The notes beneath the pieces were generated by a model that did no database searches, was not told where the DNA came from, and was given only the letters and a program-made list of their open reading frames with translations. From Pseudovibrio ascidiaceicola (GTDB lineage Bacteria > Pseudomonadota > Alphaproteobacteria > Rhizobiales > Stappiaceae), in contig NZ_FOSK01000008.1 of NCBI RefSeq assembly GCF_900114245.1, forward strand, positions 62,001-126,000: a DNA stretch of 64,000 nucleotides. Reading direction: 5' to 3'. The translations under genes were made by a program, and so were the position numbers. Positions 34,376-43,497 of this stretch are shown here, one piece after another (position 1 is the first letter of the stretch; each line of letters begins with the position of its first letter).

Positions 34376-35931
34376 TATGCGTTTTCCGTTTCCAGAAGAC
34401 AGAACGGCGTTTTAATCAGGATGTAGAGATCAAAGAAAACGGACCAGTTTTCAATGTAGTAGATGTCGCATTCGACACGCTTCTGGATCTTGTCTTCGGT
34501 ATCTGTTTCGCCGCGCCAACCTTTGATCTGCGCCCACCCTGTGACACCTGGTTTGACCTTGTGACGTGCGAAATAGCCATCCACCACGTTCTCATAGAGA
34601 CGATCCTCAGCTTTTGCGGAGAGGGCGTGCGGGCGTGGGCCAACGAGAGAGAGTTGCCCCATCAAGACGTTCATCAACTGTGGCAGTTCATCAATGGAGG
34701 TTTTGCGGATGATGCGGCCGATTTTGGTAACGCGTGGATCGCCTTTGGTCACCAGTTTTGAGGCGTTGGCGTCCGTCATGTTGTGGTACATGGAGCGGAA
34801 CTTGAAGACGTCGATCAGCTCGTTGTTAAAACCATAGCGTTTCTGGCGGAAGATGACCGGGCCGGGGCTGTCTAGTTTGATCAGCAGGGCCGTCACCAGC
34901 ATAACCGGAGAGAGAGCGATCAATGAAATGCTTGCGAAGAATATATCGAAGGCGCGTTTTGCAATTGTGTCCCAATCTGCGATCGGTTTCTCAAGAACAT
35001 CTACAAACGGCACTGCGCCGACGAAAGACGATGCTCTCTGGCGGAAGCGCAGTTTATCAGCATGTGCTGAGAGGCGGATATCAACCGGGAGAACCCAGAG
35101 CTTTTCCAGCAGCTGAATGATGCGCTTTTCTGCACGGATCGGGATTGTCACCAGCAACATGTCGATTTGGGCAATGCGGGCGAACTCTACCAGATCAGAA
35201 ACGTTGCCAAGCTTTTGGTAGCCAGCGACGCTTGGTGGGGAGCGATCATTTGAGCGGTCATCAAAAATCCCGCAAATCTCAATGTCATTGTTTGGTTGAC
35301 GCTCAAGTTCTGCGATGAGATCAGCAGCACTTTGTCCACCACCGACAAGAACTGCTCTGCGGCTCAAGCGACCCATGCGGGTCCAGCGCACGATAAAGCC
35401 ACGCATGATCATACGGAAGATTGTGAGGACTACAGCCCCGCTCACAAACCATTTCAGCAGGAAAGCTTGTGGAATCTCTGTAGATGGCAGGATGAGTAGC
35501 AAAGACGTAATCAAAGCAGCAAATACCAGTGCCCAAGCTGTGATGAGACGCATAGCTTGAGCCACGACTTTTTGTAGGGCATTGGCCTGATACAGGTCAG
35601 CCATTTGAAACAGCATGACGCCAATCAGGGAGGCTTCGAACAGTGCGAAGATCTGCCAGAGAGGCGGGATATCAAGGGAGGCTCCGCTCAGATAAGCGAA
35701 AACACCTGTCAGAACGATCAAGGTCGCATCTGAGCAACGCATGAAACCATCAAAAACCGTTTTAGAGATGGTGTTGGTGCGAAGGGTAGCTGCCACCTCC
35801 AGAGCATCCTTGGACAGATTGCTTGTCGTGAGGTCTTCATTTTGTGTCAAAGAAGCCTGCTGACCGTTCGTCCCGGATTGGTCATCAGGTGACGGGCCAC
35901 TCTCAATTACATTGAAGCGATGCTTGACCAT
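34372..35931 (-). CDS. Undecaprenyl-phosphate sugar phosphotransferase (WcaJ/HfsE/UppE-like)
   Basis: 519-residue priming glycosyltransferase that loads the first sugar phosphate on undecaprenyl phosphate. N-terminal helices (four between ~70 and 195), a CoA-binding-like Rossmann domain (GGGQSAADLIAELERQ, ~215), then the catalytic PF02397 domain: KRAFDIFFASISLIALSPVM, DVFKFRSMY, TKIGRIIRKTSIDELPQ and GQLSLVGPRPHAL. Glucose-1-phosphate is the usual donor in this class, but the sugar is not certain. Overlaps the polymerase gene by four bases; the GT4 gene ends 12 bases upstream of its start region. Confidence 0.92.
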   Translation of the reverse strand: MVKHRFNVIESGPSPDDQSGTNGQQASLTQNEDLTTSNLSKDALEVAATLRTNTISKTVFDGFMRCSDATLIVLTGVFAYLSGASLDIPPLWQIFALFEASLIGVMLFQMADLYQANALQKVVAQAMRLITAWALVFAALITSLLLILPSTEIPQAFLLKWFVSGAVVLTIFRMIMRGFIVRWTRMGRLSRRAVLVGGGQSAADLIAELERQPNNDIEICGIFDDRSNDRSPPSVAGYQKLGNVSDLVEFARIAQIDMLLVTIPIRAEKRIIQLLEKLWVLPVDIRLSAHADKLRFRQRASSFVGAVPFVDVLEKPIADWDTIAKRAFDIFFASISLIALSPVMLVTALLIKLDSPGPVIFRQKRYGFNNELIDVFKFRSMYHNMTDANASKLVTKGDPRVTKIGRIIRKTSIDELPQLMNVLMGQLSLVGPRPHALSAKAEDRLYENVVDGYFARHKVKPGVTGWAQIKGWRGETDTEDKIQKRVECDIYYIENWSVFFDLYILIKTPFCLLETENAY

Positions 35932-35943
35932 TGTGCCGTGCGC

Positions 35944-37158
35944 CTAAGTGAGTTTGTTTTGTGAGTGCAGCGTGGACTGTTGAGACTGCTGTGAGGCGTC
36001 TGCCAGTTCATCTTTCGCACTTCGAACAGGGTGATAAAGTTGGGTGATGCTCTGCGCCATTTGCGACAGAGTGAAATTCGTTTTCAGATGGTCCTGCAGT
36101 TGCAGGCTTAGTTGGGTTTGCTCTTCAGAATGAGAAAGCGCCCAACTGACTGCATTTGTCAGTGACTGCTGATCATCGGGTTGAACAAGTGTCTTTTGAT
36201 GCTCGGCATAAATCTCAGGGATGCCGCCAACATGTGTTGTGATCAGCGGTTTTTGCGCGGCAAGGAGTTCCAGCACGATATACGGCAGAGCTTCTGCGCG
36301 AGAAGGGATGACTGCAGTTTTACCGAGTGGAAGGGCCTGGCTTAGCGGCAAGAACCCGTGAAAAGTAACGAAGACTTGTAGATTCTTATCACGAACCATT
36401 TGCTCAAAAAGAGCACGATCTGGGCCGTCTCCGACAATTGCAAGAGTTGGCTTGGTACTGGAGTTTTTGTGCAAGTCATCCAGAGCATTGATGAGCAGGT
36501 CGACGCCTTTCAAAAGACGAAGCTCTCCGACGAAGAGTAGGTCAGCTGCGTTCTCCCGAGCTGTGCTGCGTTTGAACTCTGCTTGCCGCAAACCGTTATG
36601 TACGATCTTGTGGTGTGGATGGTTGTCGTTCAGGCCGATCTTTTGTTGATAAGCTGCTTTCTCAAACGCACTGGTAAACACGAGCGAGTCTGTGAGTGGT
36701 CTCAATAGTTTTTCAAGCGTGATGTAGACTTTGCCTGAGGTGGTTGAAAAATCGTAGTGCAAGCTGCCGCCATGAGGGCTGTAAACGCGCTGGGTTCTGA
36801 TTCCGCGCAGCCTCAGCGCAGACCCTATGATGCGCGCCCAAACGCCACCTTTAGCGCCATGACCGTGCAAGACATCCGGCTTTAAAGGGGCGAGATGTTT
36901 TGTGAGCTTGTAGAAGCTGAAAAGGTCTTTGGGAGCGAGTGATCGTGCCATCGGAACAGCGAGTAAGCCAAGGGAAAGACTAGGCTTTAAGGCTTCCAAT
37001 TGCTTCATTGATGAAGGAGGGATAGCGTTGGAGGCACAGATAATGCCAAGTTCATGGCCCATCTCGATCTGTTCTTCAACAAGATCCATAAGATGGCGAA
37101 ACGCGCCGCCTAAAGGCGCACGTATGCAATGAACGATTTTTAGCTTGTCCGTAGACAT
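35944..37158 (-). CDS. Glycosyltransferase family 4 protein
   Basis: 404-residue GT-B enzyme using a nucleotide-sugar donor at the cytoplasmic face. The N-terminal part has GGAFRHLMDLVEEQIEMGHE; the donor-binding C-terminal part has LLFVGELRLLKGVDLLINAL and PSRAEALPYIVLELLAAQKP, the GT4 Glu motif (VGGIPE follows). ATG 37158 has GGGGAG ten bases upstream; a GTG six codons earlier is in frame. The three minus-strand genes GT4, priming transferase and polymerase are nearly contiguous. Confidence 0.9.
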   Translation of the reverse strand: MSTDKLKIVHCIRAPLGGAFRHLMDLVEEQIEMGHELGIICASNAIPPSSMKQLEALKPSLSLGLLAVPMARSLAPKDLFSFYKLTKHLAPLKPDVLHGHGAKGGVWARIIGSALRLRGIRTQRVYSPHGGSLHYDFSTTSGKVYITLEKLLRPLTDSLVFTSAFEKAAYQQKIGLNDNHPHHKIVHNGLRQAEFKRSTARENAADLLFVGELRLLKGVDLLINALDDLHKNSSTKPTLAIVGDGPDRALFEQMVRDKNLQVFVTFHGFLPLSQALPLGKTAVIPSRAEALPYIVLELLAAQKPLITTHVGGIPEIYAEHQKTLVQPDDQQSLTNAVSWALSHSEEQTQLSLQLQDHLKTNFTLSQMAQSITQLYHPVRSAKDELADASQQSQQSTLHSQNKLT

Positions 37159-37271
37159 CCGCAGCAAACTCCCCACCGCGCATGCATTGTCTTATGCTCC
37201 CCAGCACAGACCGCCGCGCAATTGAGTTTATTGCTAGCTTAAAATACTGTTTGACCTGTTAATCGACAGGG

Positions 37272-37286
37272 TTAATTAACTCTTAA
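37272..37286. promoter_or_regulatory. CtrA-like site upstream of the GT4 operon
   Basis: TTAA-N7-TTAA (TTAATTAACTCTTAA) matches the CtrA consensus and lies 114 bases upstream of the GT4 start. A third TTAA is at 37259. The region is AT-rich, so a chance match is quite possible. Confidence 0.3.
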
Positions 37287-37340
37287 TCGTGAGTTTTAGC
37301 CTAATAAAACGCAAAGGCATGTAGGGTGCATGCTCTTAAT

Positions 37341-37898
37341 TTAAAAGAGCCTTTCATGCACATAGAGTGTGTCGCCAGGGCGAACCGGTGTTGTGATTGG
37401 TGCTGGCCCGCTGGCAATTTCACCGCCGATCTGCCGGGTCAAGTCAACATCCTGCTGGCGCGCTCTTGCGGTAAAACCTCCTGCAGTCGCGACGGCGTTT
37501 TGCACGGTCATGCCTGGAAGGTAGGCGTACTGGCCTGCGTTTCTGACTTCACCCATGATGAAAATTGGTCTGTAGACTGCAACTTCAACAGAAACGTCGG
37601 GATCGCGGATGAAACCGTTTTTTAGACGGGCACGGATCATGCTTGCGAGTTGTTTTGGAGTTTTGCCTGTTGCGTTGATCTGACCGATCAATGGGAAGGC
37701 GAGGCTGCCACCCTGATCAATCTTGTAAGTATTAGACAGATCAGCCTGTCCAAAAACAATAATGCGGACTTCGTCGCTTGCAGCAAGAGTGTATGGCTGG
37801 ACCAGTTCCTCATGAAAAGCAGGCTCTGGCTTTTTATAGGATGAACAACTCGTTAACAGAGTTAAGCCAGCAATAACTGCTAGTAGGCGCGGGCGCAT
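37341..37898 (-). CDS. Polysaccharide export lipoprotein (Wza/HfsD-like)
   Basis: 185-residue outer-membrane export protein. The lipobox LTSC (Cys18) follows a short leader. The poly-export domain has YTLAASDEVRIIVFGQADLS, LAFPLIGQINATGKTPKQLA and then a SLBB-type segment FIMGEVRNAGQYAYLPGMTV. AAAGGA lies eight bases before ATG 37898; an ATG seven codons earlier has none. At under 200 residues it is the short one-SLBB form rather than full Wza (~380), so the C-terminal helix that forms the outer-membrane pore may be missing. Divergent from the copolymerase gene. Confidence 0.9.
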   Translation of the reverse strand: MRPRLLAVIAGLTLLTSCSSYKKPEPAFHEELVQPYTLAASDEVRIIVFGQADLSNTYKIDQGGSLAFPLIGQINATGKTPKQLASMIRARLKNGFIRDPDVSVEVAVYRPIFIMGEVRNAGQYAYLPGMTVQNAVATAGGFTARARQQDVDLTRQIGGEIASGPAPITTPVRPGDTLYVHERLF

Positions 37899-38118
37899 TA
37901 CGAAATCCTTTAAATTCATTGGGAGTATATTTCGGCGCTCAAGGTTAACAGAGTATAAATATTGTAATTATCCTCTAGTTAATTTTGCAAGAATTGTTGG
38001 GCGCTTTGTCATTTCTTTCCAGCATTTGATTAAGGTGCTTAATAACTTGGTTACCCTGTCTATGCATTCTTGTGATTGAAAATTGTTTCGGGCTTTGTAT
38101 TGAGTGGGGAAGTGGGCT

Positions 38119-40485
38119 GTGCCGCAAGAAGATGTCTTTCTTGATATGGGCGTGCTGTTCAAAAAAGTGTTTAAGGGACTCCTTTGGGTGATCCCTTTTG
38201 CAGCGCTGATCGCCTTTGGCACTTTTTACCTGGCCAGCAAGCAAACTGCTAAATACACAAGCGAATCCAAAGTCCTCATTGATACCGCCAAGATTGTGCT
38301 GCCTGGCCAAATCCGTAACAGTGAGCAGGAACGTTCTCTGCTGGATAAAGAAGGTATCGCTAGCCAAGTACAGTTGCTGCAGTCGCGTGATTTGGCGCGC
38401 CACGTTGTGCAAACACTTGATCTAGCAAACAACAGTGTTTTTGCGACTAAAAGCAAGCTGGGCCTTGTTGACCAACTGATGACCCGTGTTGGACTTGAGC
38501 CGACATCTGGACAGGTGAGTGAAGCCGAGCGGCTGTTGAACAAGTTCACGAGTAACCTGGATGTGTATCAGGTTGACGGGTCCCGCGTAATCGCAGTGCG
38601 TTTTACGAGCAAAGATCCAGAGCTTGCTGCACGTGTTGCTAACACAGTGGTCAACGAATATCGCATGCTGCAGGATAATGCGAAGCGCGCGGTGACCAAT
38701 AACACGGCTGATGCACTTGCGCCGCAGGTTGCGCGTCTTGAAAACGAAGTTGAGGCTGCGAAAAAGACCGTTGCGGAGTTTCGTGCGGGAGCAGACCTGT
38801 TACTTGGGTCCGAAAACAGGACGCTGAACCAACAGCAGCTGGCTGAGCTCAACTCTCAGGTTTCTTCCGCCATTGTGGCTAAGTCGCAGGCTGAAGCTCA
38901 GGCACGACAGATCCGATCCTTGCTGGAGGATGGCGGGTCTTTGGAAACTGCAACGCAGGTTCTAGCTTCGTCTTTAATCCAGCGCTTGCGTGAGCGTCAG
39001 CTGGCGCTGGAAAACCGTATTGCGGAGCTTTCAACTACGCTCCTGCCAAATCACCCGCAGATCAAAGCACTGCGCTCCCAGCTGCGTGGATATGATCGTC
39101 AGATCCGTGCTGAGGCGGAGAAAATTGTTATTGGTCTTGAGAATGATGCCAAGATTGCTCAGGACCGTTATGTCGCGCTCAATGAGAAGGTGAATGCACT
39201 TAAGGTAGAAGCTGCCCGTTCGGGCGCTGATCAGGTTCGTTTGCAGGAGTTGCAGCGTGAAGCGCGCTCCAAAGAAGAGCAGCTGAACCAGTTGCTTGTG
39301 AGCCTGCGTGAAGCTGAAGTGCTGCAGGGCGTTGGTGTGCTGAATGCTGACTCCCGTGTGATCTCGCGTGCATCTGTGCCAAGTGAGCCATCTGGCCGGA
39401 AGCCTTCTGCGCTTGCTGCGATTGCAGGTTTTGCCGCGTTCTTCTTGGGATGCCTGTGGACGATTGCACGCGCTTTGATTGCTGGTGAAGTTTTGCGCCG
39501 CGAAACATTTTCTACGCCAACCGCACCTGCTGCTAATCCGAAAGAAGCGACTGGTACAGCAACCTCTAATGCGCTTGAAAGTGTGGTGGATGCAACGACC
39601 CGCAGCCATGCTGTTGCCGCTCCTCCTGTTGAACTGAAGCCTTCCTTTGTTGAAGAGGAAGATAAATCTGATGATGAGCAGGAAACCTCAGAGGTGGAAG
39701 AGCCTCAAGAGGAAATGGCTGAGCTTGCTGAGGATGAAGTTTCTGAAGAAGAACATGATGAAGCGCGCGAAGAAGAGTTTGACGAGGAGTTTGAGGAAGA
39801 AGAAGCAAGTGCTGCGGTTCCTTCAATTACCCTAAAAGAAGTTCAGGCTGACAACGCCAATCAACTGGCAAAGGTTGGCCGTGTGGTTGTGCTCAGTGTT
39901 GAGGACGAAAGCCTGTCTTCGCGAGTTGCCTTGAGCTGTACGCGCAAGATTGCTGCACGTGGTATTATGCCCGTGGTTGTTGAAGTGCGTTCTGAAGGTG
40001 GGGAAAGTGCCCAGTCCATCCTCAAAGAAACGCCGCTTGAAGAAGTTGGAGATGTGCCTCAGGCTGAAGATGGTTCTGATGATCTGCTGAAACCGGGTTT
40101 TGCCGAGTTGTTGGAAGGTGAGGCGGCCTTTACAAACGTAATTCACCGTGACCCTGTTTCCCGTGCACATGTGATACAATCAGGTGTCATGCCTATTCGT
40201 GATGAAGTGGTTTATGGCGGGCGCTATAATCTCATCATGGAAGCTTTAGATCTCACGTACGATGTGATCGTTGCTGACCTTGGGCTTATCGAACCGAGTT
40301 TGATTTGTGCGCAGATGCTTTCGGAAGCGGACCGTGTGATTATTGCGACTGACGGGTCACCTGCAGGTCCTGAACTGGAAAAAGCTCTGACTATTCTTGA
40401 GAAGCACACCAAGGCACCTGTTGAGGTGGAGCGAGTGGTCAGCAATGAAGCTGCGGCTTGGCTTCAGGTTGATATGGCAGCATAA
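38119..40485 (+). CDS. Wzz/GumC-type polysaccharide copolymerase with degenerate C-terminal ATPase domain
   Basis: 788 residues. N-terminal Wzz domain with first membrane helix (~residues 21-41) and second (~432-453), separated by a long periplasmic coiled-coil stretch; the Pro-rich SVPSEPSGRKPSA precedes helix two. A very acidic Glu/Asp-rich linker spans ~510-565. The last ~210 residues look like a BY-kinase/ParA-type domain (VGRVVVLSVEDESLSSRVAL, YDVIVADLGLIEPS), but there is no GxxxxGK Walker A and no C-terminal tyrosine cluster, so autokinase activity is unlikely. It probably sets chain length and couples to the export lipoprotein. GTG 38119 follows GTGGGG. Confidence 0.88.
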   Translation: MPQEDVFLDMGVLFKKVFKGLLWVIPFAALIAFGTFYLASKQTAKYTSESKVLIDTAKIVLPGQIRNSEQERSLLDKEGIASQVQLLQSRDLARHVVQTLDLANNSVFATKSKLGLVDQLMTRVGLEPTSGQVSEAERLLNKFTSNLDVYQVDGSRVIAVRFTSKDPELAARVANTVVNEYRMLQDNAKRAVTNNTADALAPQVARLENEVEAAKKTVAEFRAGADLLLGSENRTLNQQQLAELNSQVSSAIVAKSQAEAQARQIRSLLEDGGSLETATQVLASSLIQRLRERQLALENRIAELSTTLLPNHPQIKALRSQLRGYDRQIRAEAEKIVIGLENDAKIAQDRYVALNEKVNALKVEAARSGADQVRLQELQREARSKEEQLNQLLVSLREAEVLQGVGVLNADSRVISRASVPSEPSGRKPSALAAIAGFAAFFLGCLWTIARALIAGEVLRRETFSTPTAPAANPKEATGTATSNALESVVDATTRSHAVAAPPVELKPSFVEEEDKSDDEQETSEVEEPQEEMAELAEDEVSEEEHDEAREEEFDEEFEEEEASAAVPSITLKEVQADNANQLAKVGRVVVLSVEDESLSSRVALSCTRKIAARGIMPVVVEVRSEGGESAQSILKETPLEEVGDVPQAEDGSDDLLKPGFAELLEGEAAFTNVIHRDPVSRAHVIQSGVMPIRDEVVYGGRYNLIMEALDLTYDVIVADLGLIEPSLICAQMLSEADRVIIATDGSPAGPELEKALTILEKHTKAPVEVERVVSNEAAAWLQVDMAA

Positions 40486-40520
40486 GAGCTGCTGCTTGTT
40501 TCCAGGTTTTTTGAATGAGC

Positions 40521-41738
40521 TTAGCGCTGCATACGCGCGAAAATTCCACGGACACGTCTGTAAAGCTGCCAAAAACGCTCGTTGTTCCTTAGCTTACGTT
40601 TAAAGCTGAGTTTGAGGCTTTCTAGCGCCGCAGCGAGCTTACCTTTGAACGTGAGTGGTTCGATCCAGTCTTTCAGGTATTCTGGTTCAGCCCATGCCAG
40701 CTTGAAACGTTCTTCACCCAGACCAAAATCAAAGACCTCCATGCCTTCCTCGCACATATCCTCAATGACGTGCTGCATGAGCAGTTCGCCCGGACTATTG
40801 CGCATCAGCTCTCCGCTGATTATGGAAGTGCAGTAGCAATATACTCGTTTCCCAGATTTAAGACTGAGGCATGTGCTGATGATTTCATCATCAAGCTTCA
40901 GGCTGTAAATCACCGGTTTTGACGGGCTGTCATCTTGTGAAAGGTTTGTGAAGGCCTCTCGCACAAAACTCTGGTAATTGGGAAGAGCGAAGGCTGTCGG
41001 AATGCCCGTCTCAGCCTGACGAAGCTCTCGTTGCCTTATCATGGCATCAACGGTGGTTGTTGCGCCTTCTTTTGTGGTTTCCGCCGTGAAGCTGAGCGTT
41101 CCCAGTGATTGCAGTTTGCTGAGTTTGCTACGGTGTTTTTTGCGGGCACCTTTAGAGCGTTTTGTTTTGATGAACTCTTCAGCAGGGCTTGCGAGCTTAA
41201 ATGGATAGATTGCGTTGGTGCTGGTTGTGTCGTCCAGGCGTATTAGCGGATTGTCATGGTCACCCACACAACATGCCATGTTGCCAAGATGGATGAGGTC
41301 TACGCCCCATGCTTTGAGGGCTGCGACCAAACGGGGGCGGAGAAAATGAGCTTGCGGAGCTTGTAATAGCTCTTGAGACCAATAGCCCGTGTTCTGATTG
41401 AAGATTTCCTCTCCGAGCCATCGGGCGGTTTTTGCAAGGTGGCACTGATGGAGGGCGAGAGGTAGCAGGGTGTGGAGTTTTGAGTCGATATATCCGGCAA
41501 CAATCAGTGTGGTGGCTCTTTCTGAGTGGGCAACATGCTTTGCCCAGCTTTTACACCATTCATAGGCGTGATAGGCACTTCCATCGCCTAATGCTTCCAG
41601 AATGAGCCAATCATTCCGCAGTTTTGGCAAATCTGTATCTGAGATGATCTGAAAAGAAAGCTTATTCAAATCCAGCGTGTTATTACAATCAGCACGGTTA
41701 GAGCGCTCGCTGTTTGACGTGGATTGTGGAAGTGCCAT
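40521..41738 (-). CDS. FemAB/GNAT-fold acyltransferase (CelD/HfsK-like)
   Basis: 405-residue Acetyltransf_6 (PF13480) protein. N-terminal GNAT half carries AYEWCKSWAKHVAHSE; the C-terminal half has RQRELRQAETGIPTAF, KPVIYSLKLDDEIISTCLSL and a final GLGEERFKLAWAEPEYLKDW, typical of the CelD/HfsK group. HfsK in Caulobacter acylates the holdfast polysaccharide. No membrane segment. It converges with the copolymerase gene (stops 36 bases apart) and is divergent from the deacetylase gene. Confidence 0.85.
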   Translation of the reverse strand: MALPQSTSNSERSNRADCNNTLDLNKLSFQIISDTDLPKLRNDWLILEALGDGSAYHAYEWCKSWAKHVAHSERATTLIVAGYIDSKLHTLLPLALHQCHLAKTARWLGEEIFNQNTGYWSQELLQAPQAHFLRPRLVAALKAWGVDLIHLGNMACCVGDHDNPLIRLDDTTSTNAIYPFKLASPAEEFIKTKRSKGARKKHRSKLSKLQSLGTLSFTAETTKEGATTTVDAMIRQRELRQAETGIPTAFALPNYQSFVREAFTNLSQDDSPSKPVIYSLKLDDEIISTCLSLKSGKRVYCYCTSIISGELMRNSPGELLMQHVIEDMCEEGMEVFDFGLGEERFKLAWAEPEYLKDWIEPLTFKGKLAAALESLKLSFKRKLRNNERFWQLYRRVRGIFARMQR

Positions 41739-41894
41739 TGAAAAATGCCCTAAATAAAATACAAGGAATTATTAGTTCCAAGCTCTTAATGAATCTCAAA
41801 TCTAACTAGGTAGAGCAACCCAAATTGAAATTAATCGTAAATAATTCCCAGTTACAATTTGATACATATTTCGGTTTGGAACTAGGGGGTCTCC

Positions 41895-42974
41895 GTGCGG
41901 AAGTCCTTCAAGCATTTATTTATTGATTACGCCAGCTACTTTTTAAGTAGTCGTGGGCCTGCACGGTTCTTTCGGAACATGACCGCTGGTGATGGCCTTA
42001 TTTTCACGCTTCATCGTGTTTTGCCTGAAACAGAGCGTACCTTTCAGCCGAATAAATTGCTTGAAGTTACACCTGAATTTCTACGTAAAACCGTTCTTCA
42101 GGTTCGAAAGGCGGGATACGAGTTCATTTCGCTGGATGATGCTTTGGAACGGCTTCAAAGCAAAAGGCAATGCTCTCAGAAGTTTGCGGTTCTGACTTTT
42201 GATGATGGCTATAAAGATAACCGGGATGTGGCCTTTCCTGTGCTGAAAGAACTCAATGTTCCTTTCACCGTTTTTGTTAGCAGCGAATACAGCAAGCATA
42301 ACTCTGAGCTGTGGTGGATTATCATAGAACAGCTTATTGCCAAGAATGACTACGTCTCATTCCGATATGAAGATAAGCAGTTTGATTATGACTGTACCTC
42401 TTTGAAGCAAAAAGAGGCCGCGTTTATATCAGCGCGCTGCATGTTGATCAGCGAAGTACCAGAAGCTGAGCAGCGCGCAGTCATTCGTGAGGCTGCAGAG
42501 CGTTATGGATTGGATTGGCGCGCACTTTGCCGCGAGCTTATTCTGTCCTTTGACGAGCTACGCGCGTTCTCACAGGAACCACTGGTAAGCCTAGGCGCAC
42601 ATACGGACACTCATCCGATGTTGGCGCGTCTTTCAACCAGAGACGACATCCGGCAACATATTCAGGCAGGATTGGAGGAGATGACTGCGCAGCTTGGCAA
42701 GACGCCGACGGTATTGGCGTATCCCTATGGCTTTGCTGAAGCGGTTGACGAGCGCTGTGAGAGTGTGACCGAGGAATTGGGCTTTGCGGCGGCTGTGACG
42801 ACGCAACCGGGAACCTTGAGTGCTGATAGTCTCAACCGGCGCTATCATTTACCGCGTGTCTCATTGAATGGATTACATCAACACCAAAGAATGGTTGATG
42901 TGTATCTGACCGGAGCAGCGTTTGCAGCTTATTACGCAGTGAAGCGCGTCCGGTCTTTTCTGAGAAGGGCTTAA
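41895..42974 (+). CDS. Polysaccharide deacetylase (NodB domain, HfsH-like)
   Basis: 359-residue carbohydrate esterase family 4 protein. NodB motifs: FAVLTFDDGYKDNRDVAFP (motif 1, Asp-Asp), LGAHTDTHPMLARLS (metal His), and LAYPYGFAE. It would remove acetyl groups from N-acetylated sugars. GTG 41895 follows TAGGGGGT. No signal peptide, so it likely acts on a lipid-linked intermediate or in the cytoplasm; homologues such as HfsH modify holdfast. Upstream 156 bases are AT-rich and divergent with the acyltransferase gene. Confidence 0.9.
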   Translation: MRKSFKHLFIDYASYFLSSRGPARFFRNMTAGDGLIFTLHRVLPETERTFQPNKLLEVTPEFLRKTVLQVRKAGYEFISLDDALERLQSKRQCSQKFAVLTFDDGYKDNRDVAFPVLKELNVPFTVFVSSEYSKHNSELWWIIIEQLIAKNDYVSFRYEDKQFDYDCTSLKQKEAAFISARCMLISEVPEAEQRAVIREAAERYGLDWRALCRELILSFDELRAFSQEPLVSLGAHTDTHPMLARLSTRDDIRQHIQAGLEEMTAQLGKTPTVLAYPYGFAEAVDERCESVTEELGFAAAVTTQPGTLSADSLNRRYHLPRVSLNGLHQHQRMVDVYLTGAAFAAYYAVKRVRSFLRRA

Positions 42975-43003
42975 GCTTTGGTCTGTGCCAGAGCCTTTTG
43001 GTC

Positions 43004-43207
43004 TTAGCGCTTTTTGTAGGTCCAGCTGATAATCAATCCTGCCGGGACCACCCAGATCAAACCAGCAATAGCAAAAAAGATAAGCTTAATAGACCAGTGC
43101 TTGCCCGCCATTGTCATATCGCCAATGACCATTGCCAGGAAGATATAGACAAGAACAAAAGTGACCAGAAATACCATGCCGATGAAACGGCGAAATGGCG
43201 AAACCAT
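43004..43207 (-). CDS. DUF2842 small membrane protein
   Basis: 67 residues with two membrane helices (about 7-30 and 42-60), ending GLIWVVPAGLIISWTYKKR, the DUF2842 hallmark. AAGGAGA lies before ATG 43207, so the longer open frame to 43276 is not used. In Alphaproteobacteria it is often beside the heme A synthase gene, as here (divergent). Function unknown. Confidence 0.85.
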   Translation of the reverse strand: MVSPFRRFIGMVFLVTFVLVYIFLAMVIGDMTMAGKHWSIKLIFFAIAGLIWVVPAGLIISWTYKKR

Positions 43208-43497
43208 AGAGTTCTCCTTGAAAGCCTCTTTGTGTAGGGCCTTTCTTTTCCGCGCAAGCCATAGTTCAAAATGCATATATTTTTCAAGAGGATCTTGCTG
43301 GTAATTTGCAATTTACAGTGTGCAGATCTACTTTTGTCCTCTCTAAGTCTATGACACACCAGTGCTATTGCACGGCTGACTTTCATCCGAAAAATCTAGG
43401 TAATTTGTCTAGACTGCTGTGAGGATCTGCGTATTTTTCCTGATTTGCTTGTTGATCTGACATATATAGGGGCAAACGCATTCTTCGAATAGGTGTC

